Of a stretch of 64,000 nt of DNA, positions 8,770-16,882 are shown in pieces. Positions within the stretch are counted from its first letter, which is position 1. Each line of letters starts with the position of its first letter. The notes under the pieces were generated by a model. That model was given only the letters and a program-made list of their open reading frames with translations. It did not search any database and had not been told where the DNA came from. This DNA comes from Bacillus sp. OV322. GTDB taxonomy: Bacteria; Bacillota; Bacilli; Bacillales; DSM-1321. The position numbers and the translations under genes are program-made. The DNA is taken from contig NZ_FOMA01000005.1 in assembly GCF_900112495.1 (NCBI RefSeq), forward strand, positions 434,001 through 498,000, written 5' to 3'.

Positions 8770-10200
8770 TTACCTTTTTACTCTTTCTTTTTTTGGAGGC
8801 TGGTGAATCGCCTGGTGAATCAGGGATTCTGCTGCCTCAAGCAGTCCCTCGCTGCCACTTGGATGCGGGTATATGGGAAATTTTATATCTTCATCCCTTG
8901 CAGCCATTTCAATAGCTACCGCTGCTGAAGCAATTAAATCCGGAGCTTGCTTGCCATATAGATGAATACCAAGAATCAGGTCGGTTTCTTGATCAGTGAT
9001 AACCTTTGTTAATCCATCTTTATTGCCGGTAATTTCCGCATAGCCATTAGCTGCAGCACTGAATTGTCCGATATTCAGCCTATACCCCTGAGAGGCGGCT
9101 TCCTGTTCCGTTAAACCTACATAGGCAATAGGCGGCTGGCAGTGTATAATTTGCGGTATCAAAGTATCATTCCATTCTGTTGGCTTATTGGCGCAAGCTT
9201 CGGCAGCTGTTTTCCCCTGTTTAATAGCTTTAGACGCAAGCTGTCTGCCTCCTGTAACATCACCGCATGCAAAAATGTGCGATATACTGGCCCTGCATTC
9301 ATTATCTGTAGTGATATAGCCCATTTTATCCATCTTGATGCCAATTCTTTCAAGTCCCATATTTTCAGTATTTCCCTTTAATCTTGACTGGATATACACA
9401 TGGGAAGCCTCTATCCCTGCCTTATCCCCTCTATTGGATTTAAAGGCTGTTAAAAGCCTGTCGCCGATTGAGGTAACAGATACAATAGAAAGATTTTTAT
9501 AAAGTTTGATTTTTGCTTTCTTTAGCTGCCTTTTTAGCTCTTTATTGATAGATACATCCAGTTGGGGAAAATTTTCTCCGCTAATGACAAGGTATACATC
9601 AGAACCAAGCGATTTGTAGCTGAATGCTGCCTCAATGGCGATATAGTCATCGCCATTAATGACAATATCCTTCGGTATATCCCTGATTTCATATAGCGAC
9701 CTTGCATCTAAAATATTATTAAGTCCATCTATGTCATGGCTTTTTATTATTTTGCTTCCTGTAGAAATAATTGCGTTCTGGAACGTATAAATTTCAAAGT
9801 CATCTCCATTTTCGACGCCAATTCTGTCAGCGGCTAAAAAGGAGGCGGATCCAAAAATTACTTCTATTTTATTTTCACGGCATAATGATTCCACTCCTCT
9901 TTGCAGGTTTGCTATGACCGTTTTTTTATATATTAAAGACTGATCATAATCCAGAGAAAACCCATTCGTTTTAATGCCAATATCATTGTTATGCTTTAGC
10001 TCTTCAGCTTTTTCAGCCAAGTGGGAGAAAAATTTCGATGAAATGCACCCTCTATTCAGACAAATGCCTCCAAGCACCTCTTTTTCAATCAAAGTAACCT
10101 CTCTGCCTAGCTGGGCAGCCCGAATGGCAGCTGTATATCCTGCCGGGCCGCCGCCGATTATCATTAAATCCCGTTCATGTGCCAGCTCCCCTACAACCAT
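8770..10200 (-). CDS. Dihydrolipoyl dehydrogenase-like E3 subunit with degenerate NAD site
   Basis: The 476-residue flavoprotein is the last gene of the 2-oxoacid dehydrogenase operon. E3 normally reoxidises dihydrolipoamide on E2 with FAD and NAD+. FAD binding is intact (IIGGGPAGYTAA, 14-25; IFACGDVTGG near the middle-C-terminus). The redox disulfide Cys47/Cys52 is present (GGICLNRGC), as is the C-terminal catalytic pair His446/Glu451 (HPSGSE). The NAD-binding motif, normally VIGGGYIGIE, reads INGDDYIAIE (181-190), so two of the three Rossmann glycines are replaced. The following acidic ribose-binding residue is also not evident. The ATG overlaps the E2 stop as TAATG, indicating translational coupling. 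Confidence 0.85.
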   Translation of the reverse strand: MVVGELAHERDLMIIGGGPAGYTAAIRAAQLGREVTLIEKEVLGGICLNRGCISSKFFSHLAEKAEELKHNNDIGIKTNGFSLDYDQSLIYKKTVIANLQRGVESLCRENKIEVIFGSASFLAADRIGVENGDDFEIYTFQNAIISTGSKIIKSHDIDGLNNILDARSLYEIRDIPKDIVINGDDYIAIEAAFSYKSLGSDVYLVISGENFPQLDVSINKELKRQLKKAKIKLYKNLSIVSVTSIGDRLLTAFKSNRGDKAGIEASHVYIQSRLKGNTENMGLERIGIKMDKMGYITTDNECRASISHIFACGDVTGGRQLASKAIKQGKTAAEACANKPTEWNDTLIPQIIHCQPPIAYVGLTEQEAASQGYRLNIGQFSAAANGYAEITGNKDGLTKVITDQETDLILGIHLYGKQAPDLIASAAVAIEMAARDEDIKFPIYPHPSGSEGLLEAAESLIHQAIHQPPKKERVKR

Positions 10201-11429
10201 TACACCAGCTCCAATACTAAAAGAATAGGGTGCTCTATCAGTTCCTTAAACCGGTTGGTAAAAGCCACCGCAGTTGCTCCGTCAGCCACTCGATGATCGA
10301 AAGACATGCTGATGTTCATTAAGGAACGGATTACAATTTCTCCGCCAACAACCGCCGGTTTTTCTTTTGTTGCATGAAAAGCCAAAAGTCCGGTTTGCGG
10401 ATAATTAATGATAGGAGTTGCTCCAATGCTGCCCAGCGGGCCGACATTGCTGAGTGTAAAAGTCCCCCCGGCTAATTCATTGATTTTAAGGGTGTTTTCC
10501 TGTGCTTTTTTGGTCAAACTCTTTATCTCAGTGTCAATTTCTTTAATAGTTTTTTTATTTGCATGCAAAATTACAGGAACAATCAAGCCTTCTTTGGAAT
10601 CTGCTGCTATTCCAATGTTATATTCATTTTCCAGGATTATCGATTCATTTTCTTCATCAAGTTTTGCATTGAATACAGGATAGTCAGCAAGGGCAAGTGT
10701 TACTGCTTTTACAAAAAATGCGGGTATTGATACTGATTGGCCAAGACTTTTAATTTCTTTAGATAAACTAAGGAGCTCTGTCATATCAATTTCTTCAAAG
10801 TGAGTTACATGAGGAATGGTATAAAGTGATTGCGCCATTTTTTGTGCAATTTGCCTGCGCCGTCCTTTATATGGGATGCTTTTTTTCAGGTGTTCTGCTG
10901 GCTGAGGAATATTTTCTTGGACAGGATGAAACACAGAATCTTCTATTTCAGAGTTGTTTCCTCTCTCTTCTTTTTTGTGCAAAAACGTGTAAACATCTTT
11001 ATCAGTAATTCTGCCTGCCGGACCTGTGCCTAAAACCTCTTTGAGGCTGATTCCATTTTCTCTTGCGATTTTCCTTGTATACGGGGCAGCTAATATTCTA
11101 TTCCCCTTACTTTCTGCCGGCAGTTCAAGTGGTCCGGGCTGTGTTGCATGTTTTTCGCCAGCCTGCATTTTCCCTTCATTATCTTTTGTATCCTCAATGC
11201 CTTCAATAAGCATTAAAGTCGTTCCTACCTTAACGGTTGTTCCAGGATGAACCAAAATTTCTTTAATAATCCCGGAACCTGGAGAAGGCAGCTCTGCTGT
11301 CATTTTATCGGTAACAACCTCAACAAGCGGCTGATCACTCTGTACAGATTCACCTGCTTTAACAAAATATTGGAGGATTTCCCCTTCTGTCATGCCTTCT
11401 CCTATATCATGCAATTTAACTTCCAGCAT
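10200..11429 (-). CDS. bkdB: Dihydrolipoamide acyltransferase (E2) of a branched-chain/aryl 2-oxoacid dehydrogenase complex
   Basis: The 409-residue E2 core has the standard order. An N-terminal lipoyl domain carries the lipoylated lysine in VVTDKMTAEL (Lys42). A peripheral-subunit-binding domain follows near residues 105-140 (AAPYTRKIARENGI ... GTGPAGRITDKDV). The catalytic domain has SFDHRVADG with His379 and Asp383. It transfers the acyl group from E1 to CoA. The substrate is probably branched-chain 2-oxoacids or, from the neighbouring phenylalanine dehydrogenase and paa genes, phenylpyruvate giving phenylacetyl-CoA. AGGAGG precedes the ATG, and the gene starts 20 bases after E1beta. Confidence 0.9.
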   Translation of the reverse strand: MLEVKLHDIGEGMTEGEILQYFVKAGESVQSDQPLVEVVTDKMTAELPSPGSGIIKEILVHPGTTVKVGTTLMLIEGIEDTKDNEGKMQAGEKHATQPGPLELPAESKGNRILAAPYTRKIARENGISLKEVLGTGPAGRITDKDVYTFLHKKEERGNNSEIEDSVFHPVQENIPQPAEHLKKSIPYKGRRRQIAQKMAQSLYTIPHVTHFEEIDMTELLSLSKEIKSLGQSVSIPAFFVKAVTLALADYPVFNAKLDEENESIILENEYNIGIAADSKEGLIVPVILHANKKTIKEIDTEIKSLTKKAQENTLKINELAGGTFTLSNVGPLGSIGATPIINYPQTGLLAFHATKEKPAVVGGEIVIRSLMNISMSFDHRVADGATAVAFTNRFKELIEHPILLVLELV

Positions 11430-11449
11430 TCCAATATTCCTCCTTTTTA

Positions 11450-12451
11450 CTAAAAATGTGCCGCCTTTTCTGCCGCTTTTATGATCCTTCCTGTTGTCGG
11501 CAAATAATGCTCTTCGAGGGCAAACATCGGTACAGGAACATCAAAGCCCGTTACACGTTCGATTGGTGCTTTCATGTATAAAAATGATGTATCATTTATG
11601 ATGGCCATTACATCATTTGAAACACCGCCAGTTGCATGTGCTTCATGGACGATAACGGTTCTTCCAGTTTTCTGGACGGTAGCTGCGATTGCTTCCCTGT
11701 CCAGTGGATAAAGAGTCCGGAGATCCAGTACTTCACATGAGATTCCCTTTTCCATTAATTCTTCGGCTGCCTTTAAGCACAGCGGAACCATTGCTCCCCA
11801 GGCAATCATGCTCAGATCATGTCCCTCCCTCACTACCTTTGCTTTGCCTATTTCCACCCTGTATTTCCCGTCCGGAACTTCCTCGCGGCTTGATCTGTAA
11901 AGTTTTAGCGGCTCCATAAACAGTACTGGATCGGGATCTTCTATACTTGCAATCAGCAGCCCTTTTGCATCATAAGGAGTAGAGGGACAAACCACCTTGA
12001 TTCCCGGCATATGAGTAAATAATGTTTCAGTGCTGTCTGAATGGATTTCAGGTGCCCGAATTCCAGCGCCATACGGGGCCCTGATAACCATTGGGACGGT
12101 GTATTTGCTTTTTGTCCGCATTCTGATGCGGGTGGCATGTGTCATGATTTGTTCGTAGGCAGGGTAAATAAAACCAAGAAACTGTATTTCTGCAACTGGT
12201 TTCATTCCATTAACAGCCATACCTATGGAAACACCGATGATACCAGATTCACTGAGGGGTGTGTCCATAACACGTTCTTCTCCAAACTCCTCAAGCAAGC
12301 CTTCTGTAGCCCTGAATACACCGCCATTAACCCCAACATCTTCTCCAAGGATTACAACTTCCTCATTTTCCTTAAGCATGATGCGCAGCCCGGCCGTAAC
12401 CGCTTGAATCATTGTCAGTTTGTTTGCTGCAACCTTTGTTTCAGGAGTCAT
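11450..12451 (-). CDS. bkdAB: 2-oxoacid dehydrogenase E1 component, beta subunit
   Basis: The 333-residue protein is the beta half of a heterotetrameric thiamin-diphosphate E1. Recognisable segments are GEDVGVNGGVFRATEGL, MDTPLSESGI (the conserved Glu that activates the ThDP ring) and RAPYGAGIRAPEIHS. The C-terminal transketolase domain contains VIVHEAHATGGVSNDV. With E1alpha it decarboxylates a 2-oxoacid and reductively acylates E2. Its ATG overlaps the TGA of the E1alpha gene by four bases, so the subunits are translationally coupled. The family is certain. The substrate (branched-chain versus phenylpyruvate) is inferred from context. Confidence 0.9.
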   Translation of the reverse strand: MTPETKVAANKLTMIQAVTAGLRIMLKENEEVVILGEDVGVNGGVFRATEGLLEEFGEERVMDTPLSESGIIGVSIGMAVNGMKPVAEIQFLGFIYPAYEQIMTHATRIRMRTKSKYTVPMVIRAPYGAGIRAPEIHSDSTETLFTHMPGIKVVCPSTPYDAKGLLIASIEDPDPVLFMEPLKLYRSSREEVPDGKYRVEIGKAKVVREGHDLSMIAWGAMVPLCLKAAEELMEKGISCEVLDLRTLYPLDREAIAATVQKTGRTVIVHEAHATGGVSNDVMAIINDTSFLYMKAPIERVTGFDVPVPMFALEEHYLPTTGRIIKAAEKAAHF

Positions 12452-13518
12452 ACTGTCTCACCTCTTAAATGATTAAAATATCCATTTTTTTGTTCCTGAA
12501 TATTCCATGGTGCTGTTTCAAACACATGATCAAACAGATCATTAACATCTGCCGGGGGGAATGCTTCCATTTCCTTCACTGCATCTTCAATTTGATTGTG
12601 TATTTCCTCCAGCTCCTGCTGAAGCAGCCTTTCCTCCCATAATCCTGTTTTTTTCATATAGCGCTCCAGCCTCAGGACTGGGTCAAAACTTGTTCTTTTT
12701 AAATTGCTTTCTTCCTGGTTTCTATATTTTTTTGGATCATCCGCTGTTGTATGGGCACCGTATCTCCAGGTTACTGCTTCAATCAGGGTTGGCCCACCGC
12801 CATTTCTTGCCAGATCGAGCGCTTTTTTTGTATAAAAATATACGGCAAAAATATCATTTCCATCAATTCTGTAGCCGGGGATATTATAGGCCACTGATTT
12901 TTGGGCAATGGTTTCTGAATTCATTTGCTTACGGATGGGTACAGAAATAGCAAATTGATTATTTTGATTAAAAAACACTACTGGCGCTTTAAATACACTT
13001 GCGAAGTTCATTCCTTCATGAAAATCACCTTCAGAAGTTGCTCCATCCCCAAAATAAGCGATGGCAGCGTTTTTTGTACCTCTTTGTTTTTCTGCTAAAG
13101 CTGCTCCAGTGGCATGGGGAAGCTGGGTCGCTATAGGCACAGCTGGAGGAAAAATATGTTTCCCTTCAGGCGCCAGGCATCCCTCCAGGCGACCGTTCCA
13201 ATATAAAAGCGCGTTAGGAAGTGAATGCCCGAAAGTGATGCTTGCAGCATGGTCCCGGTATGTCGGGAACATCCAATCATCTTTTGAAAGTGCAAGTGCA
13301 CTCCCTACCTGTGCCGCTTCCTGCCCCTCAAAAGGCGCATAGGTCCCTAGGCGCCCCTGCCGCTGCAGGCTTATGGCTTTTCTGTCAAAGTTCCTGACGA
13401 GAAGCAATTGTCTATATGCCTTTTTAACAAATTCGCTGGAAATCTGATCACTGAACTCTTCGAGAACCAGGTCTCCATTTTCATCCATGATTTGTATTAT
13501 AGGGAATTGGCAATTCAT
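12448..13518 (-). CDS. bkdAA: 2-oxoacid dehydrogenase E1 component, alpha subunit
   Basis: The 356-residue alpha subunit has the ThDP/Mg motif GDGATSEGD starting at residue 157 and closing with NQNNQFAIS (184-192). TYRDHAASITFG (86-97) and the phosphorylation-loop-like RYGAHTTADDPKKYR are typical of PDH/BCKDH E1alpha. The N-terminus is like PdhA/BkdAA of bacilli. It starts 24 bases after the phenylalanine dehydrogenase stop with GGAGGAGG as ribosome site, placing it in the same operon. It probably acts on the 2-oxoacid produced by that dehydrogenase. General branched-chain or pyruvate activity is the alternative. Confidence 0.9.
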   Translation of the reverse strand: MNCQFPIIQIMDENGDLVLEEFSDQISSEFVKKAYRQLLLVRNFDRKAISLQRQGRLGTYAPFEGQEAAQVGSALALSKDDWMFPTYRDHAASITFGHSLPNALLYWNGRLEGCLAPEGKHIFPPAVPIATQLPHATGAALAEKQRGTKNAAIAYFGDGATSEGDFHEGMNFASVFKAPVVFFNQNNQFAISVPIRKQMNSETIAQKSVAYNIPGYRIDGNDIFAVYFYTKKALDLARNGGGPTLIEAVTWRYGAHTTADDPKKYRNQEESNLKRTSFDPVLRLERYMKKTGLWEERLLQQELEEIHNQIEDAVKEMEAFPPADVNDLFDHVFETAPWNIQEQKNGYFNHLRGETV

Positions 13519-13542
13519 CGGTTTTCCTCCTCCGTTTAAGTT

Positions 13543-14649
13543 TTAAATATGAATATCCCATTTCGGCCTTTTATAGTGAGAGAAAAAACTGCTTCTATTC
13601 TTACCTGATTGAATCTTTTTTTCACAGAACAGATCTGCAGCTTTTGCTGTGCAGACAGAATCAGTATCAGAATTTTCAAATATTTCAAGCAATGATTTAT
13701 ATATTCCTTGGGTTTTTTTGAGTACCCGTTCATTGTTTGGGCCATAAAGCTCATCTGCAACCTGGATTAAACCGCCGGCATTTACAATATAATCGGGTGC
13801 ATATAAAATTCCCCGTTCCCTTAAGGCCTCCCCATGCCTTGCATAAAGAAGCTGATTGTTCGCAGATCCGGCTACGGCCTTTACCTTTAGAACTTCAAGT
13901 GTTTGGTCATTAATAATCCCCCCTAGGGCGCAGGGCACAAAAACGTCGGCAGGGATAGTGTAAATGTCCTCTCCGGAAACTGCTTTAACAGATCCTGAGA
14001 ACTCTTTGCAGGATTCAAGAAATGAATGCACGGAGTGTTCATTGATATCTGTTACGTATAAGCTCGCCCCTCCCTTCAAAAGCATATGAGCTACTTTGGA
14101 ACCGACTTTGCCGAGTCCCTGTATCGCTATTGTTTTGCCTTCCAGGCAATCTCTGCCCCAAAGTCTCCGATTTACAGCCCTTAAGCTGTAGATTACACCA
14201 AGAGCTGTAGGAACGGATGAGTCACCGCTTCCTCCATATTCTTTCGGTATTCCGACAATGCAATTGGTTTCCTTTTTGCTGTCCACGAAATCCTCTGGAG
14301 CTGTGCCCATATCAGTACCTGTGTAAAAGCGGCCTTTCAGCGACTCTACAAATTGCCCGAATGCCCTAAATAATGCAGGTGACTTATCCTTGACCGGATC
14401 TCCGATAATAACAGATTTCCCTCCTCCAAAATCTACATCTGCTGCTGCACATTTATAGGTCATTCCCCTGGATAAACGGAGCACATCATTAAGCGCCGCA
14501 TCAAAGCTTTGATAAGGCATCATCCTGCAGCCGCCAAGCGCCGGACCCAGTGTTGTATTGTGTATGGCAATAATGGCCTTCAGTCCTGAATCAGGATCAT
14601 TGCAGAACACAAGCTGTTCATGCTCGTGCATACTAGTAAATATATCCAT
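13543..14649 (-). CDS. pdh: Phenylalanine dehydrogenase (NAD+)
   Basis: The 368-residue amino-acid dehydrogenase oxidatively deaminates L-phenylalanine to phenylpyruvate, ammonia and NADH. It has the Glu/Leu/Phe/Val-dehydrogenase signature [19 protein letters not shown], with catalytic Lys66 (GMTYKC) and Lys78 (GGGKSV) and TGTDMG around Asp113. The NAD fold is GLGKVG (178-183). Two points favour PheDH over leucine dehydrogenase. The active-site stretch is [13 protein letters not shown] rather than the LeuDH KNAAAGLNLGGGK. The C-terminus [13 protein letters not shown] closely resembles what I recall of the Lysinibacillus/B. badius PheDH end. It precedes the E1-E2-E3 genes and follows the thioesterase gene after 118 bases. 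Confidence 0.85.
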   Translation of the reverse strand: MDIFTSMHEHEQLVFCNDPDSGLKAIIAIHNTTLGPALGGCRMMPYQSFDAALNDVLRLSRGMTYKCAAADVDFGGGKSVIIGDPVKDKSPALFRAFGQFVESLKGRFYTGTDMGTAPEDFVDSKKETNCIVGIPKEYGGSGDSSVPTALGVIYSLRAVNRRLWGRDCLEGKTIAIQGLGKVGSKVAHMLLKGGASLYVTDINEHSVHSFLESCKEFSGSVKAVSGEDIYTIPADVFVPCALGGIINDQTLEVLKVKAVAGSANNQLLYARHGEALRERGILYAPDYIVNAGGLIQVADELYGPNNERVLKKTQGIYKSLLEIFENSDTDSVCTAKAADLFCEKKIQSGKNRSSFFSHYKRPKWDIHI

Positions 14650-14767
14650 TATGTAAGCTCCTTTTCATATAATGGCAAGGAATGCCCTCCCTATTAATCA
14701 TGAGCAGGCGCTTTTTCTTTAAATGTCCTGCCGCAGGGTGCAGCGTTCTATCCCTGCTCTTATTGCG

Positions 14768-15166
14768 TCAGCCATTTTTGCTGCTGTCTATAATTCTGGC
14801 AATCTCATGTTTTGGAAGAATAATCTGGACGACGCTGCCTTCACCGATAAGACGTGTTTCGCAATATACCTTGATTTCAGCAGTCACCAGGCTGCCTTTT
14901 ATTTTGGTGATAGCAGCCTGAAGTGTAATTACATTGCCTTCTGCTGCGGGCGCAAGATGCTTCAGGCTTACTGCAGTTCCCATCCCTTCTTCGTTTTCTT
15001 CAAGATAAGGAAGAATCAGTTTCCTTGCCGTCCATTCCATATGATGCACCATGGATACAGTTGAATAAACAGGGTGAATGACTTCTCCCTCAAAACAGGG
15101 AAACATTTCTTTCGTAACAGCACATTGGTATTCAGCTTGCTGTCCTGCCTCAATTCCTGGTTTCAT
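14768..15166 (-). CDS. Hotdog-fold acyl-CoA thioesterase (FlK-like)
   Basis: The 132-residue protein resembles the fluoroacetyl-CoA thioesterase/FlK branch of the hotdog fold. HPVYSTVSMVHHMEWTARK covers the active-site loop and central helix, and MGTAVSLKHLAPAAEGNVI is the usual second motif. These enzymes hydrolyse small acyl-CoAs. As first gene of the PheDH-E1-E2-E3 operon it could release stalled or toxic acyl-CoAs (for example aryl-CoA dead ends) and recycle CoA, in the way PaaI does elsewhere. That role is inference. GGGGTG lies 7 bases before the ATG. A sigma-A-like promoter, an inverted repeat and a cre-like box lie within 120 bases upstream. Confidence 0.75.
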   Translation of the reverse strand: MKPGIEAGQQAEYQCAVTKEMFPCFEGEVIHPVYSTVSMVHHMEWTARKLILPYLEENEEGMGTAVSLKHLAPAAEGNVITLQAAITKIKGSLVTAEIKVYCETRLIGEGSVVQIILPKHEIARIIDSSKNG

Positions 15167-15186
15167 TATTCAGCACCCCGTTTTAT

Positions 15187-15200
15187 TGTAATCGCTTACA
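15187..15200 (-). promoter_or_regulatory. cre-like box (CcpA site) in the leader of the PheDH operon
   Basis: On the minus strand the site reads TGTAAGCGATTACA, a full match to the Bacillus cre consensus TGWAAGCGNTWNCA. It lies about 55-65 bases downstream of the predicted transcription start, a position typical of road-block repression. A nearly identical 14-mer lies in the paa operon leader. Confidence 0.65.
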
Positions 15201-15235
15201 TTATTTTATTAAAAATGGCATTCCGCAAAAAAAAA

Positions 15236-15254
15236 TGACGTTTATTTAACGTTA
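15236..15254. promoter_or_regulatory. Operator-like inverted repeat over the PheDH operon start site
   Basis: TGACGTT-N5-AACGTTA is a near-perfect palindrome (6 of 7 arm bases). It starts at the edge of the -10 box of the minus-strand promoter, so a bound repressor would block initiation. The regulator is unknown. PaaX is one candidate because its gene is nearby. Confidence 0.5.
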
Positions 15255-15283
15255 TATTATCATTTTGCAGCAAAAAAGGTCAA
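15254..15283 (-). promoter_or_regulatory. Sigma-A promoter of the thioesterase-PheDH-E1-E2-E3 operon
   Basis: On the minus strand there is TTGACC (15278-15283), an 18-base spacer (17 if the -10 is read as ATAATA), and TAATAT (15254-15259). The promoter lies about 90 bases before the thioesterase ATG. Confidence 0.65.
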
Positions 15284-15295
15284 TGTCTTTCATAC

Positions 15296-16249
15296 TCATA
15301 GAGTCCTTAATTTCCTAAGGCGGTCAATGGTTTGATACATTTCGCCAATCATTGTTTTAATGAGCTCTTCTGCACTGTATTCCCGGTTGATAAGGCCGGC
15401 AATTTGACCGCTGTTGCAAAAGCCTTTTTCTTCATCGCCCAATATTGCCCCGATCATATGATGCTCTTCATCTGTTAATCGGCTGTATTCGCTAAGTGAC
15501 AAGCCTTTTTCTTCGTTATCAGAAATCTCTTTAATAAATGGATTTTTCAATACCCGCCGTATTCTATTAATACTTCTTCCAATGACAACTGTTTCCTGGT
15601 CATCTGCATTTATGACCCTCTGTTTGTACGTCTCCGAAAATGGCGCTTCTTTTACAGCTATGAAACGTGTTCCCATTTGGACACCTTCTGCACCAAGGGC
15701 CATCATAGCGGCTATCCCCCTTCCGTCACCGATTCCTCCTGCTGCAGCGACAGGCACATCTACAGCATCTGCCAGCTGGGGAATCAAAGCTAAAGTAGTG
15801 ATTTCCAGCGGTGAATTGATGCCAGCAGCTTCATATCCCTCGCCGACTATAATATCAGCGCCTGCTGCAGCGGCTTTTTTTGCATGTTTAACTGCTCCTG
15901 TCACGGCCATCACTTTTATTCCATTATTGTGGAGACAATCTATATATGGAGCAGGATTCCCGGCTGACAGAGAAACGGAAGGAAGTTTATACTTAATTGC
16001 CAGATCAATCAGCTCTTTTGTATATTGAGAAACACTGACGGCAATATTTAAAGCAATGGGCCGGTTTGTCATTTCAAGGGCGGTTTTTAGCTTTGCTTCA
16101 ACCTCTGGCGGGGACATCGTACCTGCTCCGATCATTCCCAGGGCCCCGGCATTTGAAATTGCGGCTGCCAGATGCGGTGAGCTTATATTTCCCATTCCTC
16201 CCTGGATGATGGGAACGCTAATATTCAATATCCTGCAAAGTCTATTCAT
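15296..16249 (-). CDS. Nitronate monooxygenase / FabK-like FMN oxidoreductase
   Basis: The 317-residue TIM-barrel flavoprotein belongs to the nitronate monooxygenase (2-nitropropane dioxygenase) and FabK enoyl-ACP reductase family. Seen are PIIQGGMGNISSPHLAAAISNAG (FMN site and N-terminus), AAAGADIIVGEGYEAAG, VPVAAAGGIGDGRGIAAMMALGAEGVQMGTRF (phosphate-binding loop) and the C-terminal NSGQIAGL. It could oxidise nitronates or reduce an enoyl thioester. Within a paa-type island an enoyl- or dienoyl-CoA role is conceivable but unproven. GGGAGG precedes the ATG. It ends about 130 bases upstream of the thioesterase gene and appears to form its own unit. Confidence 0.75.
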   Translation of the reverse strand: MNRLCRILNISVPIIQGGMGNISSPHLAAAISNAGALGMIGAGTMSPPEVEAKLKTALEMTNRPIALNIAVSVSQYTKELIDLAIKYKLPSVSLSAGNPAPYIDCLHNNGIKVMAVTGAVKHAKKAAAAGADIIVGEGYEAAGINSPLEITTLALIPQLADAVDVPVAAAGGIGDGRGIAAMMALGAEGVQMGTRFIAVKEAPFSETYKQRVINADDQETVVIGRSINRIRRVLKNPFIKEISDNEEKGLSLSEYSRLTDEEHHMIGAILGDEEKGFCNSGQIAGLINREYSAEELIKTMIGEMYQTIDRLRKLRTL

Positions 16250-16284
16250 TTGTGAGTAACCTCCCTTTGTTATGATATAATAGA

Positions 16285-16300
16285 TTGGCAGCGCTTTCTT
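16285..16300 (-). promoter_or_regulatory. cre-like site between the divergent flavoprotein and PaaY-like genes
   Basis: The minus strand reads AAGAAAGCGCTGCCAA. It fits the cre pattern WTGNAANCGNWNNCAW with one mismatch (A for T at position 2). It sits in the 70-base divergent promoter region, 20 bases before the PaaY-like start. Confidence 0.4.
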
Positions 16301-16319
16301 AATAATGAGGAGGGAATGT

Positions 16320-16838
16320 ATGATTTATTCTTTTGATGGAACAACACCTAGCATTGATAACTCTGTATTTATTGCGCCGGGGGCTAGAATCATAGGAAAT
16401 GTAACAATCGGCAAAGATTCAAGCGTCTGGTTCAATGCAGTTTTACGCGGTGATGAAGGCCCCATCTCCATTGGGGAAAAATGCAATGTACAAGATAATT
16501 GCACTCTGCATCTTTATGAAGAATTTCCTTTGATTCTAGAAGACGAAGTCTCAGTCGGCCACAATGTGATCCTTCATGGCTGCCATGTGAAAAAAGGAGC
16601 TCTGATTGGTATGGGCTCCACCATTATGGATGGAGCAGTCATTGGTGAAGGATCACTGATCGGGGCAAACACATTTATTCCGGCCGGAAAAATCATTCCC
16701 CCGCATTCCCTTGTAATCGGTTCGCCAGGCAAGGTGGCCAGGGAGTTAACAGAACAGGATAAAACCATTATTGCTATAACAATTGATACATATTTCCAAA
16801 AAGGCAGAAAGTTCAAGGAAGAGTTTTCTCTAAAATGA
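16320..16838 (+). CDS. Gamma-carbonic-anhydrase / PaaY-like hexapeptide-repeat protein
   Basis: The 172-residue left-handed beta-helix protein has about six hexapeptide turns (IIGNVTIG, SVWFNAVLRGDEGPISIG, NVQDNCTLH). The three metal-ligand histidines of gamma-carbonic anhydrases lie in NCTLHLY and VGHNVILHGC. The family includes PaaY, a thioesterase that clears ring-opened CoA dead-end products in phenylacetate degradation. The position inside the paa island favours that role, although it is shorter than E. coli PaaY. The ATG at 16320 has GGAGGG 5 bases upstream; an ATG at 16305 overlaps that site and is rejected. It is divergent from the flavoprotein gene. Confidence 0.75.
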   Translation: MIYSFDGTTPSIDNSVFIAPGARIIGNVTIGKDSSVWFNAVLRGDEGPISIGEKCNVQDNCTLHLYEEFPLILEDEVSVGHNVILHGCHVKKGALIGMGSTIMDGAVIGEGSLIGANTFIPAGKIIPPHSLVIGSPGKVARELTEQDKTIIAITIDTYFQKGRKFKEEFSLK

Positions 16839-16882
16839 TATGCCTTTCACTGCCCTGCATTCAGCACATCCCTTGCCCTTTA

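Noticed and set aside
13543-14649. Leucine (branched-chain) dehydrogenase Bcd
   Set aside because: Active-site stretch [13 protein letters not shown] and the C-terminal PKWDI tail fit phenylalanine dehydrogenase. Bcd has KNAAAGLNLGGGK and sits in bkd operons with buk and ptb, which are absent here.
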